Positions 34,019 to 43,913 of a stretch of 64,000 nucleotides of DNA are shown one piece after another (positions within the stretch are counted from its first letter, which is position 1; the number at the start of each line of letters is the position of its first letter). The position numbers and the translations under genes are program-made. The stretch is from Planctomycetota bacterium (lineage in GTDB: Bacteria; Planctomycetota; Planctomycetia; Pirellulales; Lacipirellulaceae), in NCBI GenBank assembly GCA_024278955.1, contig JAJRSE010000106.1, forward strand, positions 1 to 64,000, given 5' to 3'. The notes under the pieces were generated by a model. The model ran no database searches. It saw only the letters and a program-made list of their open reading frames with translations, and had not been told where the DNA came from.

Positions 34019-35362
34019 CTAAACACCAACGGGCAGCTCCCAGCCCTCGCGATATTCACGGCGGACAAATCGCGTTGCGCCTTCGTGATCAAACTCCAGT
34101 TTGGCACTATCCCAGACAAGCTCTTGATCTTTGAACCGAGTCGCAACCGTCCCGACAAGTACCGACTCGGTAACCGGGCAACCATAGGAAAATGGGGTCG
34201 TCGATTGCCCTTCGCCAAGACAAACATCGGCCCACTCGTGGTAGTGGTTCTTGCCCGCTACTTCTTTGATCGCAATGTCCATCGGCTTGCCTTCACTGTA
34301 AAACTGCGGCATCGCGATGTGCGGCAAAACCATCACCCCTTTTTCGCCAACGTAAAAAGATCCGCCACCGGGTAGTTCAACCCCTTCAGGCAACTGAGCA
34401 TGCTCAACATCCGGCAGGCTACCCGCCCTGCCATCGGTCCAGCGGCAAGTGATATCGCCATCCGTATATTTGGTGCCTGCGAAGTGGAAGAGAACATCCG
34501 AATCGGGAGAAAAAGTCTCCTGATGGCAAGCAGGCCCACGCGAAATAACCTTCGTCGGTGGCGATAGCTCAAGCGCAGAGAACATCGGATCGAAAATATG
34601 GCAGCCCATATCGCCAAGCGTGCCACTGCCGTAATCGGTCCACCGACGCCACTCATGTGGATGGTAGCTTTTCTCGGCAAATGGTCGTTCAACGGCAACA
34701 CCTTGCCAAAGGTTCCAATCGAAATGCTCGGGAATCGCATCAATTCGATCAGGACGACCCGCAGCCGGGCCATGCCAGGTCCTGCTTACCCACATGTGAA
34801 CTTCACGAACTTTGCCGATCGCACCGCCTTGTAACATCGCGACTGCCGTACGGTAGCCCGCGTGACTGTGGGCTTGAGTTCCCATCTGTGTAACAAGGTG
34901 CTCTTTCTGAGCCGACATATCTCGCATCGCACGACATTCACCCAGATTGTGCGACAACGGCGCCTGGCAATAAACATGCTTGTCGAGCCTCATAGCAGTA
35001 AGTGCGATCGAGGCGTGCATATGATCTGGCGTAGAAATAATCACGGCATCAATGTCGGCAGCCATCTCGTCGAACATGCGACGATAGTCTCTAAAAGTTT
35101 TGGCCTCACGATAGACACCGGAAGCTTCGCCAAGAAATTTCGCGTCAACATCACAGAGTGCTACGATCTGTACTCGGGGCGAACCTGTGAGGTTAGTCAA
35201 ATCGTGACGACCGATCATGCCGCCTACACCAACCGAGGCAACTTGCAGCAAATCGTTACTTGCCGCTGCACGCGTCCAAGAAGATCCAACAAGCGGAACC
35301 GCCACAACAGCACCGGCAGCAGTACGCAAAAAATGACGACGAGTTTGAGTCCGAGCGTTCAT
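34019..35362 (-). CDS. Tat-exported Gfo/Idh/MocA family oxidoreductase
   Basis: A 447-aa protein with a twin-arginine signal (TRRHFLRTAAGAVVAVPLVG). The NAD(P)-binding part follows (VGVGGMIGRHDLTNL, about residues 44-58; VALCDVDAKFLGEA; STPDHMHASIALTAM). The C-terminal substrate domain has EWRRWTDYGSGTLGDMGCHIFDPMF near residue 240, where the GxxxDxxxH-like pattern holds the catalytic Asp/His pair of the family. Such exported members are very abundant in planctomycetes and probably act on sugars or glycosides with a tightly bound cofactor. It faces the ThuA/PVC-dehydrogenase gene tail to tail, which suggests a common catabolic theme. Substrate unknown. Confidence 0.9.
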   Translation of the reverse strand: MNARTQTRRHFLRTAAGAVVAVPLVGSSWTRAAASNDLLQVASVGVGGMIGRHDLTNLTGSPRVQIVALCDVDAKFLGEASGVYREAKTFRDYRRMFDEMAADIDAVIISTPDHMHASIALTAMRLDKHVYCQAPLSHNLGECRAMRDMSAQKEHLVTQMGTQAHSHAGYRTAVAMLQGGAIGKVREVHMWVSRTWHGPAAGRPDRIDAIPEHFDWNLWQGVAVERPFAEKSYHPHEWRRWTDYGSGTLGDMGCHIFDPMFSALELSPPTKVISRGPACHQETFSPDSDVLFHFAGTKYTDGDITCRWTDGRAGSLPDVEHAQLPEGVELPGGGSFYVGEKGVMVLPHIAMPQFYSEGKPMDIAIKEVAGKNHYHEWADVCLGEGQSTTPFSYGCPVTESVLVGTVATRFKDQELVWDSAKLEFDHEGATRFVRREYREGWELPVGV

Positions 35363-35478
35363 AGCGAGTTTCTCTTTGCAGGCAACCTGGATTATGGAAA
35401 TCGAACCCCAATTTTAACAAAGTCACCCATAGCATGCAAAGAACCACTGCGGACTCAAACAGGACGATTGCAAAACCG

Positions 35479-35964
35479 CTATAGCGTTTTCGCCAAAAAA
35501 AGTGCGTTCCCAGCAGCCTCGATAGGACGAGTTCCAGAAAATCCCGCAGCCGCATAGACCTGCCTCGCACGCTGGTTTTTCTCGTCGACCTCAAGAGTCA
35601 CTTTACAGCAGCCAAGCTCTCGGGCTTTACCTACGACCGACTCCAAAAGCTGCCGGCCAACGCCTTGCCCCTGAGACTTAACACTCACAGCCAGATCATG
35701 AATATTGATTAGCGGTCGCGCCGCAAAAGTCGAAAAACCCAGAAAACAAACCGCAACGCCCACGGCAGTTTCCTGGTCAAAAGCTAGAAAAACAATCGTT
35801 GTCGGATGCCGCCGCAAACCAGCAATCAGTTCCTGCCGCACCTCCTCCGAAAGAGGCTCACCATGGATCATCGGAATCTGAGCGTAACGATCGACCAACT
35901 CGACAATCGCTTGCTGATGCCCCAGTTTGCTCAGGTCAGCCTCAAGAACACGAAATTTCGCCAC
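35479..35964 (-). CDS. GNAT family N-acetyltransferase
   Basis: GTG 35964 is chosen because GGAGGAA lies about 7 bp upstream; longer frames to 36036 run into queD. The 161-aa protein has the GNAT core: substrate strand IVFLAFDQETAVGVAVCFLG, then INIHDLAVSVKSQGQGVG (acetyl-CoA binding Q-x-x-G-x-G, about residues 90-105) and the NQRARQVYAAAGF motif near the C-terminus. It would move an acetyl group from acetyl-CoA to an amine; the acceptor is unknown. It lies 32 bp downstream of queD on the same strand, probably cotranscribed. Confidence 0.88.
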   Translation of the reverse strand: MAKFRVLEADLSKLGHQQAIVELVDRYAQIPMIHGEPLSEEVRQELIAGLRRHPTTIVFLAFDQETAVGVAVCFLGFSTFAARPLINIHDLAVSVKSQGQGVGRQLLESVVGKARELGCCKVTLEVDEKNQRARQVYAAAGFSGTRPIEAAGNALFLAKTL

Positions 35965-35996
35965 AAAAAATTCCTCCGCTGGCTCAAGCGACCATT

Positions 35997-36398
35997 TCAA
36001 GGGGTGTAAGTCGCAAAACACCGTGGAGTTTCCCAAAGTCGTACCTCGACAATCGGTACCTTCTCCGACTGGGTTCCTTCATAAATCAGCTTCGCAATAT
36101 TCTCTGCCGTCGGGTTGTCATCGATCAGATAAAGAGGTTCGCCCATGTCCTGAAGAATCGGCACCACGGGATCGGCCCGGTTGAGAATCATACGGTGATC
36201 CAAATTCTCGTCGATCCAGGTACTGACCGCCTGTTTAATGTCCGAAAAATCGAGCACCATACCACGGTCGTCAAGCTCGGGACCTTCGATTGATATCACC
36301 GCCCGACCGTTGTGCCCGTGCAGGTGGCGGCACTTTCCTTCGTAGTTCAGCAGCCGATGGCCATAACAAAAATCGATTTCGCGTGTAACTCGAAACAT
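35997..36398 (-). CDS. 6-carboxy-tetrahydropterin synthase QueD
   Basis: A 133-aa member of the 6-pyruvoyl-tetrahydropterin synthase family. The zinc ligands are visible: the His in DFCYGHRL and the two in CRHLHGHNGR; the active-site Cys is in GKCRHLHGH. LDHRMILN and a conserved late Glu (VRLWETPRCFATY) complete the site. QueD makes 6-carboxy-5,6,7,8-tetrahydropterin from 7,8-dihydroneopterin triphosphate in the pathway to preQ0 and queuosine. queC is directly upstream on the same strand. QueE and GTP cyclohydrolase are not in the window. Confidence 0.92.
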   Translation of the reverse strand: MFRVTREIDFCYGHRLLNYEGKCRHLHGHNGRAVISIEGPELDDRGMVLDFSDIKQAVSTWIDENLDHRMILNRADPVVPILQDMGEPLYLIDDNPTAENIAKLIYEGTQSEKVPIVEVRLWETPRCFATYTP

Positions 36399-36460
36399 AA
36401 GTGGTTGGCCTCTTGGTAACTTGGTATTGAGAAAATATTGTATTGAGAATTTATTCCAAC

Positions 36461-37159
36461 TTAAAAAAACTGACCGGCAAGTCGTAGCTCGTTCGCATAT
36501 TTTGTCGGATCGCCACCCGGCAGCGAGCGTAATCCATGGGCCCGTTCAGCGCACTTATTGCACGCCCCGCAATGCTGGCCCCTTTGGGGAGCAAGGCAAG
36601 AAAATGTTTCTTGCAATGGCATTCCGGTGCCAAGCTCAAGGACTTCCGCCTTGCTCATTTTGGAAAAAGGCCTAAGAACCCGAACCTCCGTACCCGTTGC
36701 CGTGAAAAGCGATTGCTCAAATTGCTCAAAAAACTTTGCCGACGCGTCCGCGAACGGATTACTCTCGAGCATTCCCAGTGCCAGTCGCGAAATGCCACGC
36801 CCCGAGCACCAAAGCATGGCCTTGAGCAAAAGCAGCGGATTCCGCCCCCAAAGAAAAACGGCTTCGTCCGGCGTCGACTCGTCGGGAACCTTCTCGCCAG
36901 TCATGCTCCAATGATCGCCATAGAGGTCTGCCAGCGGCATTTCCAGCTCGACCACCGGCTCGACTTCGCAAGAGTCAAGCTGCCCCAGAAACCGCTCGAT
37001 CGCCTGCTGCTCAGCTTCCTGCCACATGCACCCGGTAGCAATATAGATAGGCTGAATCTGCACCCCCTGCCGAAGCAGATGCCCTAGCAAAATCGCGCTA
37101 TCAAGCCCGCCACTCATCAGCAGCGCTATTGTTTCAGAATCTCGCACGCCGCTTTTCAT
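36461..37159 (-). CDS. 7-cyano-7-deazaguanine synthase QueC
   Basis: The ATP-pyrophosphatase loop ALLMSGGLDSAILLGHLLRQ appears near residue 13 when the start is ATG 37159 (232 aa), the usual position. Near the C-terminus SCLAPQRGQHCGACNKC holds the four Cys that bind zinc. QueC converts 7-carboxy-7-deazaguanine to preQ0 with ATP and ammonia. A 21-residue in-frame extension to 37222 has no family counterpart. The gene pairs with queD 62 bp downstream. Confidence 0.93.
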   Translation of the reverse strand: MKSGVRDSETIALLMSGGLDSAILLGHLLRQGVQIQPIYIATGCMWQEAEQQAIERFLGQLDSCEVEPVVELEMPLADLYGDHWSMTGEKVPDESTPDEAVFLWGRNPLLLLKAMLWCSGRGISRLALGMLESNPFADASAKFFEQFEQSLFTATGTEVRVLRPFSKMSKAEVLELGTGMPLQETFSCLAPQRGQHCGACNKCAERAHGLRSLPGGDPTKYANELRLAGQFF

Positions 37160-37323
37160 GCCCTGAAGCCTATCAGATTGAGCACCAAGAACGCAAAGGG
37201 CAGCAAAAAAACGCAAAAGCAAAATTTTCCTCTTTTAGGTTCCTCTTGCAGGCGACCCGGCCCCACCCGATATTGGTGGCTCGCTCGACTCTCACCCAAC
37301 GCCTTCAGCTAGAAAATCCAACC

Positions 37324-38415
37324 ATGAGCCGCTTTGCCCAACGCCGAGACAAAATCCGCCGCATGCTTGCCAAACAGGGCGTCGAGGCGCTGCTGGTCAC
37401 CAATTTCACCAATGTCTCTTACCTCACGGGTTTCACCGGAGACGACAGCTACTTGCTGGTCGCCGCCGATCAAGACTATCTCATCAGCGACCAACGCTAC
37501 ACCACTCAGCTCGGCGAAGAATGCCCCGACCTAGAGCTGAGCATCCGCGGCCCAAGCCAGCAAATGCTTCCCTTCGTCTCGAAATTGCTTTCGCAGGTAA
37601 AGATTAGCACCCTAGGGGTCGAAGCTCGATCCATGACGATCGCCTTCTATGTCGATCTGAGAGAAGCCCTGAAAAACTGCGAACTGGTCCCTGCACGCGG
37701 CCTAGTCGAAAAGCTTCGGATGATTAAAGACAAGGACGAAATCGCCCGAACCCGGGTGGCCTGCGACCAAGCAAGGCGAGCTTTCGAGGTAGTTCGAGCC
37801 AGCCTGACCCCCGAAATGACCGAATTGCAGGTAGCAGCCGACCTCGAGTATCAGGCACGCCGTTTCGGGGGGATCGGCATGAGCTTCCCGCCGATCGTCG
37901 CCGTGGGTGCCCGAGCCGCCCTACCCCACGCAAGCCCGACTACCCAGCAAATCGGGGCAGCCGACTTCACGCTCATCGATTGGGGGGTGAACGAGGGACT
38001 CTATGTGAGTGACTTGACTCGCATTTTGGTGACAGGTAAAATTTCGCCCAAACTCCGCAAGGTATATGGAGTTGTGTTAAAAGCGCAGTTAGCCGCGATC
38101 AAGGCGATCCGGCCCGGCGTGATATGCGAAGCGGTCGACCGCGTTGCTCGAGGAATCATTAGCAAGGCGGGCTACGGCAAACGATTTGGCCACGGCCTGG
38201 GACATGGCACAGGGTTGGATATCCACGAAGCGCCACGGCTTAGCCAGGGCCAAACCACGGTGCTTGCACCTGGAATGATCGTAACCGTGGAACCGGGGAT
38301 TTATCTCCCAGGTTGGGGCGGGGTGCGAATTGAAGACGATATATTGGTCACACGCAATGGCCACGAAGTACTCACCTCAGTACCAAAACAACTGGAAGAG
38401 TGCCTCGTCGGTTAA
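37324..38415 (+). CDS. M24 family Xaa-Pro aminopeptidase-like protein
   Basis: ATG 37324 gives 363 aa, the family length; the frame stays open upstream to 37129 but overlaps queC on the other strand. The N-terminal creatinase-like domain ([20 protein letters not shown]) is followed by the pita-bread metallopeptidase domain. The metal ligands are visible in order: FTLIDWGV (Asp), YVSDLTRI (Asp), [14 protein letters not shown] (His), [11 protein letters not shown] (Glu) and [11 protein letters not shown] (Glu). These five residues bind two Mn or Co ions and the enzyme removes N-terminal residues before Pro. Next in the same direction come accB and accC. Confidence 0.92.
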   Translation: MSRFAQRRDKIRRMLAKQGVEALLVTNFTNVSYLTGFTGDDSYLLVAADQDYLISDQRYTTQLGEECPDLELSIRGPSQQMLPFVSKLLSQVKISTLGVEARSMTIAFYVDLREALKNCELVPARGLVEKLRMIKDKDEIARTRVACDQARRAFEVVRASLTPEMTELQVAADLEYQARRFGGIGMSFPPIVAVGARAALPHASPTTQQIGAADFTLIDWGVNEGLYVSDLTRILVTGKISPKLRKVYGVVLKAQLAAIKAIRPGVICEAVDRVARGIISKAGYGKRFGHGLGHGTGLDIHEAPRLSQGQTTVLAPGMIVTVEPGIYLPGWGGVRIEDDILVTRNGHEVLTSVPKQLEECLVG

Positions 38416-38487
38416 GCGTCTGAATAAAAAATAAATGCGATCGACGATGCCTGCAAAATCGTCGATTGCTACAGCGGGAGAAACTCG

Positions 38488-38976
38488 ATGGCTAACAATG
38501 GTGGATCAGGTTCGAGCGATGTCTTCGACGTACGCAAGGTACGTCGGCTCGTCGAACTGATGAATGAACATGACTTGGGCGAGATCGACCTGCGTCAAGG
38601 CGAGCAGCGGATTCGCTTGCGGCGAGGCCAAGAACCCGTCGTCGCCATGGCTGCCCCCCCGGTTGCGGCACCCGTCCCAGCAACTGCCACACCACCCGCT
38701 GCCGAGGCTCCTACCGCAAGCGAAGACGACGCCAATACCGCGTACGTCACAAGCCCGATGGTCGGCACCTTCTACAGTGCTTCGACCCCCGAAACACCTG
38801 CGTTTGTCAAAGTTGGCGACCAAGTGGGCCCCGACTCGGTCGTCTGTATCCTTGAAGCAATGAAAGTATTCAACGAAATTCCCGCCGAATGCTCGGGCAG
38901 CGTCACAGCCGTCCTTGTACAAGATGGCGACGCAATCGAATACGGCCAAAAGCTGTTTAAGCTGCAAACCAATTAA
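38488..38976 (+). CDS. Biotin carboxyl carrier protein of acetyl-CoA carboxylase
   Basis: A 162-aa protein with the AccB layout: N-terminal helical segment with VRRLVELMNEHDLGEIDL, an Ala/Pro-rich flexible linker (about 52-85), and a C-terminal biotinyl domain with the target lysine in CILEAMKVFNEI (near residue 134) and preceding SPMVGTFY with the protective thumb. Biotin here carries CO2 from AccC to AccA/AccD for malonyl-CoA formation in fatty acid synthesis. GGGAGAA lies close upstream of ATG 38488. accC follows 92 bp later. Confidence 0.95.
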   Translation: MANNGGSGSSDVFDVRKVRRLVELMNEHDLGEIDLRQGEQRIRLRRGQEPVVAMAAPPVAAPVPATATPPAAEAPTASEDDANTAYVTSPMVGTFYSASTPETPAFVKVGDQVGPDSVVCILEAMKVFNEIPAECSGSVTAVLVQDGDAIEYGQKLFKLQTN

Positions 38977-38994
38977 TTTCAATTTGAGCAAGTT

Positions 38995-39068
38995 ATGAGT
39001 TGCGAGCAATTCGCATCCGCTTCGTCCTCAGAATCTCGCAACTCGCCTCTCATAACCCACAACTCACC
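38995..39068. repeat. GAGTTGCGAG inverted word repeat before accC
   Basis: ATGAGTTGCGAG is inverted as CTCGCAACTC some 25 bp later, then CTCATAACCCACAACTCAC runs to the base before the accC ATG. The repeat fills the whole accB-accC gap and leaves no Shine-Dalgarno. Confidence 0.7.
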
Positions 39069-40415
39069 ATGTATCAAAGAATTCTCGTTGCCAACCGTGG
39101 TGAAATTGCCCTACGAATCTTTCGCGCCTGCCGCGAGCTGGGCATTGAATCGGTGGCGATCTTTAGCGAAGCCGATCGAGGCGCCCAGTACCTGGAACTT
39201 GCCGACGAAGCCTATTGCGTAGGACCCGCCAAACCGGCCGATAGTTACCTGCGAATCGCCAATGTGATCAGCGCCGCAGAAGTCGGCAACGTCCAAGCGA
39301 TTCACCCCGGCTACGGATTCCTCGCTGAAAATGCCCATTTCAACGAAGTTTGCCGAAGCTGCAAAATCGACTTCATCGGACCAAAACCCGAGGCCATGGC
39401 CCGCCTGGGAGACAAAAATGTTGCTCGCGAAATGGCAAAAAAAGCCAAAGTCCCGATCGTCCCTGGAAGCGACGGCTTAGTCGAAACCGTAGACGAGGCC
39501 TTGCGATTCGCACACGAAGTAGGGTTCCCCGTCCTCATCAAGGCGGTTGCCGGAGGGGGCGGAAAGGGAATGAGGGTTGCTGCCAACGATCTCGTCCTGA
39601 AAACCGCTTTCCAGCAGGCAAGAGCCGAGGCCGAAGCCGCCTTTGGCAATGGCGACGTCTATCTCGAAAAATATATCGAACAACCCCGGCACGTCGAAGT
39701 GCAAGTCCTGGCCGACAATCATGGCAACGTGATCCACCTCTGGGAACGAGATTGTAGCGTTCAACGACGCCATCAAAAACTGATCGAAGAAAGCCCCAGC
39801 ACCAACATCAACCAAAAAACTCGCGATGCCATGTGCGAGGCGGCTAAGCGGATGATTCAACAGGCCGAGTACTCCAACGCCGCTACCGTCGAGTTTATCG
39901 TCGATAAGGACGGCAAGTTCTATTTCATCGAGGTCAACGCTCGTATCCAGGTAGAACACCCCGTCACCGAGATGGTAACCGGCATCGACCTTATCAAACA
40001 GCAAATCCTGATCTCCAGTGGCGAAAAACTCACCATCCGGCAAAAAGACGTCAAACAGTCCGGTGCGTCGATCGAATGCCGTATCAACGCCGAGAACCCG
40101 GCAAAGAACTTCCAGCCTTCACCGGGAAAAATCGAGCGACTGGTCACCCCAGGTGGGTTTGGAGTACGGTTCGACTCCCATGTCCACAGCGGCTATGTCG
40201 TGCCTCCCTACTACGATTCGATGATCGGCAAGCTAATCGTCCACCAGCCCACACGGGCAGGTGCTATTAGCACAATGCTGCGAGCCCTTTCCGAACTTCG
40301 TGTGGACGGCATCCACACAACGACTCCTTTGCATCAGGAAATCCTAAGCCATAGTGCGTTTGTCGAAGGCGGCATCGATACAACTTTCGTCGAACGAAAT
40401 CTCACCAACGACTAA
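39069..40415 (+). CDS. Biotin carboxylase subunit of acetyl-CoA carboxylase
   Basis: A 448-aa Acc[21 protein letters not shown] starts the biotin carboxylase N-domain. The ATP-grasp domain follows with the glycine loop [12 protein letters not shown] (near residue 158), [15 protein letters not shown], the Glu pair in [18 protein letters not shown], and the QVEHPVTE bicarbonate/biotin site with its catalytic Arg shortly after. It carboxylates biotin on AccB using ATP and bicarbonate. Start ATG 39069 matches the family; the open frame further upstream is repeat sequence. Confidence 0.95.
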   Translation: MYQRILVANRGEIALRIFRACRELGIESVAIFSEADRGAQYLELADEAYCVGPAKPADSYLRIANVISAAEVGNVQAIHPGYGFLAENAHFNEVCRSCKIDFIGPKPEAMARLGDKNVAREMAKKAKVPIVPGSDGLVETVDEALRFAHEVGFPVLIKAVAGGGGKGMRVAANDLVLKTAFQQARAEAEAAFGNGDVYLEKYIEQPRHVEVQVLADNHGNVIHLWERDCSVQRRHQKLIEESPSTNINQKTRDAMCEAAKRMIQQAEYSNAATVEFIVDKDGKFYFIEVNARIQVEHPVTEMVTGIDLIKQQILISSGEKLTIRQKDVKQSGASIECRINAENPAKNFQPSPGKIERLVTPGGFGVRFDSHVHSGYVVPPYYDSMIGKLIVHQPTRAGAISTMLRALSELRVDGIHTTTPLHQEILSHSAFVEGGIDTTFVERNLTND

Positions 40416-40488
40416 GGTCTTCCAAGGACAAGACTTAAGCAAACGGCGGACAAGAAAATCCCGGCGGCTAGGTTTCTCAATCGCCCCA

Positions 40489-40510
40489 GAACCTCTATAC
40501 TGAGAGGTTC
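40489..40510. terminator. Hairpin between accC and PFK
   Basis: GAACCTCT-ATACTG-AGAGGTTC forms a perfect 8-bp stem 74 bp after accC. It lacks a U-run, so it may act as a weak terminator or mRNA-stabilising structure. Confidence 0.35.
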
Positions 40511-40586
40511 GACGATTTGCTGATTCTCCAGCGGGGGCGCCCCTCGCTGTGTCCATACGTTTACCCTCTCCGACGGACCTTCCCAG

Positions 40587-41900
40587 ATGCCTGACAATAC
40601 GCTCTCTCGCCCAGCCAAGATGCCTCATAATTTCCGCCGTGCAGCAATTCTGTTTGCAGGCGGCCCTGCCCCGGCTGCCAATGCGGTGATCTCGGCGGCT
40701 GCGACTTCCTTCCTTCGCAACGATATCGAAGTGGTAGGCATCAAACACGGCTATTCAAAGCTGCTTGAGTTTGCTCCCGGCAATGAATTGGTCGAGGGTC
40801 GCGATTACATCACGATGGACCACAAAATGCTCCGTCGAACGCGAAATTCCCAAGGCATCATGATTGGCACCGCCAGAGCAAATCCTGGAAAACACATTTC
40901 TCATCCTTCCCACCTGGCCGACGAAGAACGCAGCGCACCCCTAAAAACAGTTTACGAAGCCTTGCGGTCAATCGGCGTCGACCTCCTCGTTTCAATCGGC
41001 GGAGACGATACGCTCAAAACTGCAAACAAGTTCAAAATGTACCAAGAACGCTTGCCCCTTGATGCCCATCGGATTCCGGTTGTCCATCTTCCGAAAACCA
41101 TCGACAACGATTATCGAGGCATCGACTTCACCTTTGGTTATTTCACCGCAGTCGACTTCTTGGCCAATGAAGTGCGAAACCTCCTCGCCGATGCCGAAGC
41201 GAATCGTAGCTACTTTCTTGCCGAATCCATGGGCCGCAGTGCGGGCTGGCTAGCTTACGGCGTTGCAATCGCTGGCGAGGCCAGCCTCGTTATCAGCGTC
41301 GAAGATATTATCGGCAAGTATCGCTCGATGGAAGAAACCGTCGACCCAGAAACCGGCGAGAAGAAGACTCGGCCGGTCATGAATATGAAGGAAGTCATTC
41401 CACGAATCGTCGCCACACTTACCACCCGCGAACGCGAAGGCAAAGAATACGGCGTCATCGTCATTGCCGAGGGACTCGCCGAGTTTCTTCCTAGCAGTTA
41501 TCTCGAAGGGGTCGACCGCGACGAACATGGACACATCAACATTAGTGCCATCAACTTGCACAGCGTTTTCTCCGACTTGGTTGCGAAAGAATATCACCGC
41601 CAAACGGGACGAGAGCGGAAGGTCAATGCCTTACAGCTCGGCTACGAAGCGCGATGTGCAAAACCACATGCATTCGACGTCATGCTTGGCAGCCAGCTTG
41701 GCGTCGGAGCCTATCGAGCGCTGGTCGAAGAGCGGCTCGACGGCGTCATGGTCTCGGTCTCGGGGCAGCTCCAACTCGAATACGTCCCATTCGGCGACCT
41801 GGTCGATCCCGAAACGCTGGTCACGGTCGTACGATACATCGAACCAGAAAGCGATTTCCAGCAACTCACCCGATTCCTAGAAACCTACGTCGACAGTTAA
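40587..41900 (+). CDS. 6-phosphofructokinase, probably pyrophosphate-dependent
   Basis: A 437-aa PfkA-superfamily enzyme. LFAGGPAPAANAVI is the phosphate-binding start; SIGGDDTLKTA carries Asp where ATP-type enzymes have Gly (GGDGS), and LPKTIDNDY has Lys at the position typical of pyrophosphate users. ESMGRSAGWLAYGVAIA and a late Arg-containing ALQLGYEARC help bind fructose 6-phosphate. The enzyme would phosphorylate fructose 6-phosphate reversibly with PPi, saving ATP in glycolysis. Start ATG 40587 leaves about 15 extra N-terminal residues; ATG 40620 is an alternative. Convergent with hisB. PPi-type assignment is from motifs only. Confidence 0.9.
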   Translation: MPDNTLSRPAKMPHNFRRAAILFAGGPAPAANAVISAAATSFLRNDIEVVGIKHGYSKLLEFAPGNELVEGRDYITMDHKMLRRTRNSQGIMIGTARANPGKHISHPSHLADEERSAPLKTVYEALRSIGVDLLVSIGGDDTLKTANKFKMYQERLPLDAHRIPVVHLPKTIDNDYRGIDFTFGYFTAVDFLANEVRNLLADAEANRSYFLAESMGRSAGWLAYGVAIAGEASLVISVEDIIGKYRSMEETVDPETGEKKTRPVMNMKEVIPRIVATLTTREREGKEYGVIVIAEGLAEFLPSSYLEGVDRDEHGHINISAINLHSVFSDLVAKEYHRQTGRERKVNALQLGYEARCAKPHAFDVMLGSQLGVGAYRALVEERLDGVMVSVSGQLQLEYVPFGDLVDPETLVTVVRYIEPESDFQQLTRFLETYVDS

Positions 41901-41940
41901 GCCACAATTTCAGAAAAAACAACCTTCAACAGCGTCAAAG

Positions 41941-41962
41941 CCTCGGAATTGCAATCCCGAGG
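41941..41962. terminator. Hairpin between convergent PFK and hisB
   Basis: CCTCGG-AATTGCAATC-CCGAGG lies between the PFK and hisB stops. It shares a TTGCAATCCC core with the hairpin at 33979-33999. Probably a two-way transcript end, by position. Confidence 0.45.
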
Positions 41963-41990
41963 TCCGCTGCTGATTCAAAGCCAACGCACC

Positions 41991-42584
41991 CTAACCGTCA
42001 AGCGTCCCCTTGGTGCTCGGCACGCCCGGCATTCGAGGATCTGACTCGACCGCCATCCGCACCGCGCGGGCAGCGCCCTTAAAAACCGCTTCGGCAATAT
42101 GATGGCTATTACGTCCATAGTGAAGCATCACGTGAAGATTGCACAGCGCGTTGGCAGCCACTGACTGCCAAAAATCTTCAAGCAACTCGCTGTCAAAGTC
42201 ACCAATCTTCGCAGCAGGAACCGGCGCTTGATAGGCAAGCATCGTCCGACCGCTAAAGTCGACCGCAACCGTCACCAAGGTTTCTTCCATCGGAAGCGTA
42301 AAATGCCCGTAGCGTCGAATACCACGTTTGTCGCCAAGCGCTTCGCGTAACGCCAAACCCAGGCAAATTCCGGTATCTTCAACCGTATGATGTTGGTCGA
42401 CGTGCAAATCGCCATTCGCGCGGACCTTCAAATCGATCACCGCATGCTTAGCAAACAAGTCGAGCATATGGTCAAGAAAACCAACCCCCGTCTCGACGTC
42501 CGATTTCCCCGACCCATCAAGATCCAACTCCAACACAATTTGAGTCTCGGCCGTCTTGCGATTTATCGTTGCTTTACGTGTCAT
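41991..42584 (-). CDS. Imidazoleglycerol-phosphate dehydratase HisB
   Basis: Starting at ATG 42584 ([16 protein letters not shown]) the protein is 197 aa, the size of the monofunctional enzyme. It has the repeated metal-binding halves: [16 protein letters not shown] and [11 protein letters not shown] in the first, [21 protein letters not shown] in the second. The His and Glu residues bind two Mn ions. It dehydrates imidazole glycerol phosphate to imidazole acetol phosphate in histidine synthesis. The frame remains open for 14 more codons upstream without family support. No other his gene is in the window. Confidence 0.95.
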   Translation of the reverse strand: MTRKATINRKTAETQIVLELDLDGSGKSDVETGVGFLDHMLDLFAKHAVIDLKVRANGDLHVDQHHTVEDTGICLGLALREALGDKRGIRRYGHFTLPMEETLVTVAVDFSGRTMLAYQAPVPAAKIGDFDSELLEDFWQSVAANALCNLHVMLHYGRNSHHIAEAVFKGAARAVRMAVESDPRMPGVPSTKGTLDG

Positions 42585-42707
42585 ACTTTTTCGGCTCTCC
42601 GCATTCCGCTTTTCGACTTCAGTCACACAATCCCTCTATCCTATCACGGACAACCCCCACCGACGACAGGTTCAATCGCCCTCGCCCCGCAGGCTCAAAG
42701 CAACCCT

Positions 42708-42737
42708 TTGCCACCCAATCGGTCTGTTTGCTATAAT
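42708..42737 (+). promoter_or_regulatory. Sigma-70 type promoter for the HTH gene
   Basis: TTGCCA (42708-42713) and TATAAT (42732-42737) are separated by 18 bp, close to the housekeeping consensus. The expected start lies about 65 bp upstream of the HTH gene ATG at 42810. Confidence 0.55.
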
Positions 42738-42809
42738 CGGTACGTTGGGTACGCATTCTATTTTTGCCGTCACCGCCCCAACTTCGGCACCAACCAGGAG
42801 GACTTCGCC

Positions 42810-43034
42810 ATGGCCCCGATGAAATCTCCCCCCAACCACGAGCCGCCCGAAGAACTCGAACAGAGCATCACACTCACTCATTTGGCTCGGCGATGGAAAG
42901 TCTCGCGCCGCAAAGTCCGCCGGATGCTGCAAAGAGGAAAGCTACCCTTCGTGCAAGTAGCCGGGCAAATACGCGTTCCCGTCGAAGCCGTCGAGGCGTT
43001 CGAGACCTCCAAAAACCCCCTCCAGAACAAATGA
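42810..43034 (+). CDS. Excisionase-like (HTH_17) small DNA-binding protein
   Basis: AGGAGGA (42796-42802) precedes ATG 42810 by 7 bp. The 74-aa product has a disordered acidic start (to about residue 18) and a winged-helix domain of the excisionase/MerR-like kind: ITLTHLARRWKVSRRKVRRM (helix-turn-helix, about 20-39), LQRGKLPFVQVAGQIRVP (wing) and a final helix VEAVEAFETS. Such proteins bend DNA or regulate genes. No integrase lies near, so a regulator is more likely than a phage excisionase. A well-formed promoter precedes it and a long repeat-rich gap follows. Confidence 0.8.
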   Translation: MAPMKSPPNHEPPEELEQSITLTHLARRWKVSRRKVRRMLQRGKLPFVQVAGQIRVPVEAVEAFETSKNPLQNK

Positions 43035-43721
<687 letters not shown>

Positions 43722-43722
43722 A

Positions 43723-43896
43723 CCCCAATAATATTGTCCCAACAAGAGGCACCAAAAGTCCTAAATTCACCCCATTTTGTCCCCTCGCCCATGCAGCAAA
43801 CCCTACGATTCTCGACCCAATCGAAAACCAGAAGGGACAAAACTACCGAATTTTGTCCCAAAACATGGGACCCCTACCCATGGGACAAAACCCCAA
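43723..43896. repeat. GGGACAAAA repeat element, copy 1
   Basis: This element of about 174 bp holds alternating TTTTGTCCC and GGGACAAAA words, including a perfect hairpin GGGACAAAA-CTACCGAA-TTTTGTCCC (43834-43859) and another GGGACAAAA at 43882-43890. A similar element lies inverted at 55599-55771. It abuts the 3' end of rsmA. Confidence 0.8.
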
Positions 43897-43913
43897 TCGA
43901 GGGGGACTCGGCC

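Noticed and set aside
43834-43890. CRISPR-like spacing of GGGACAAAA words
   Set aside because: Words are only 9 bp, alternate in orientation and have irregular spacing; no cas genes. Not a CRISPR array.
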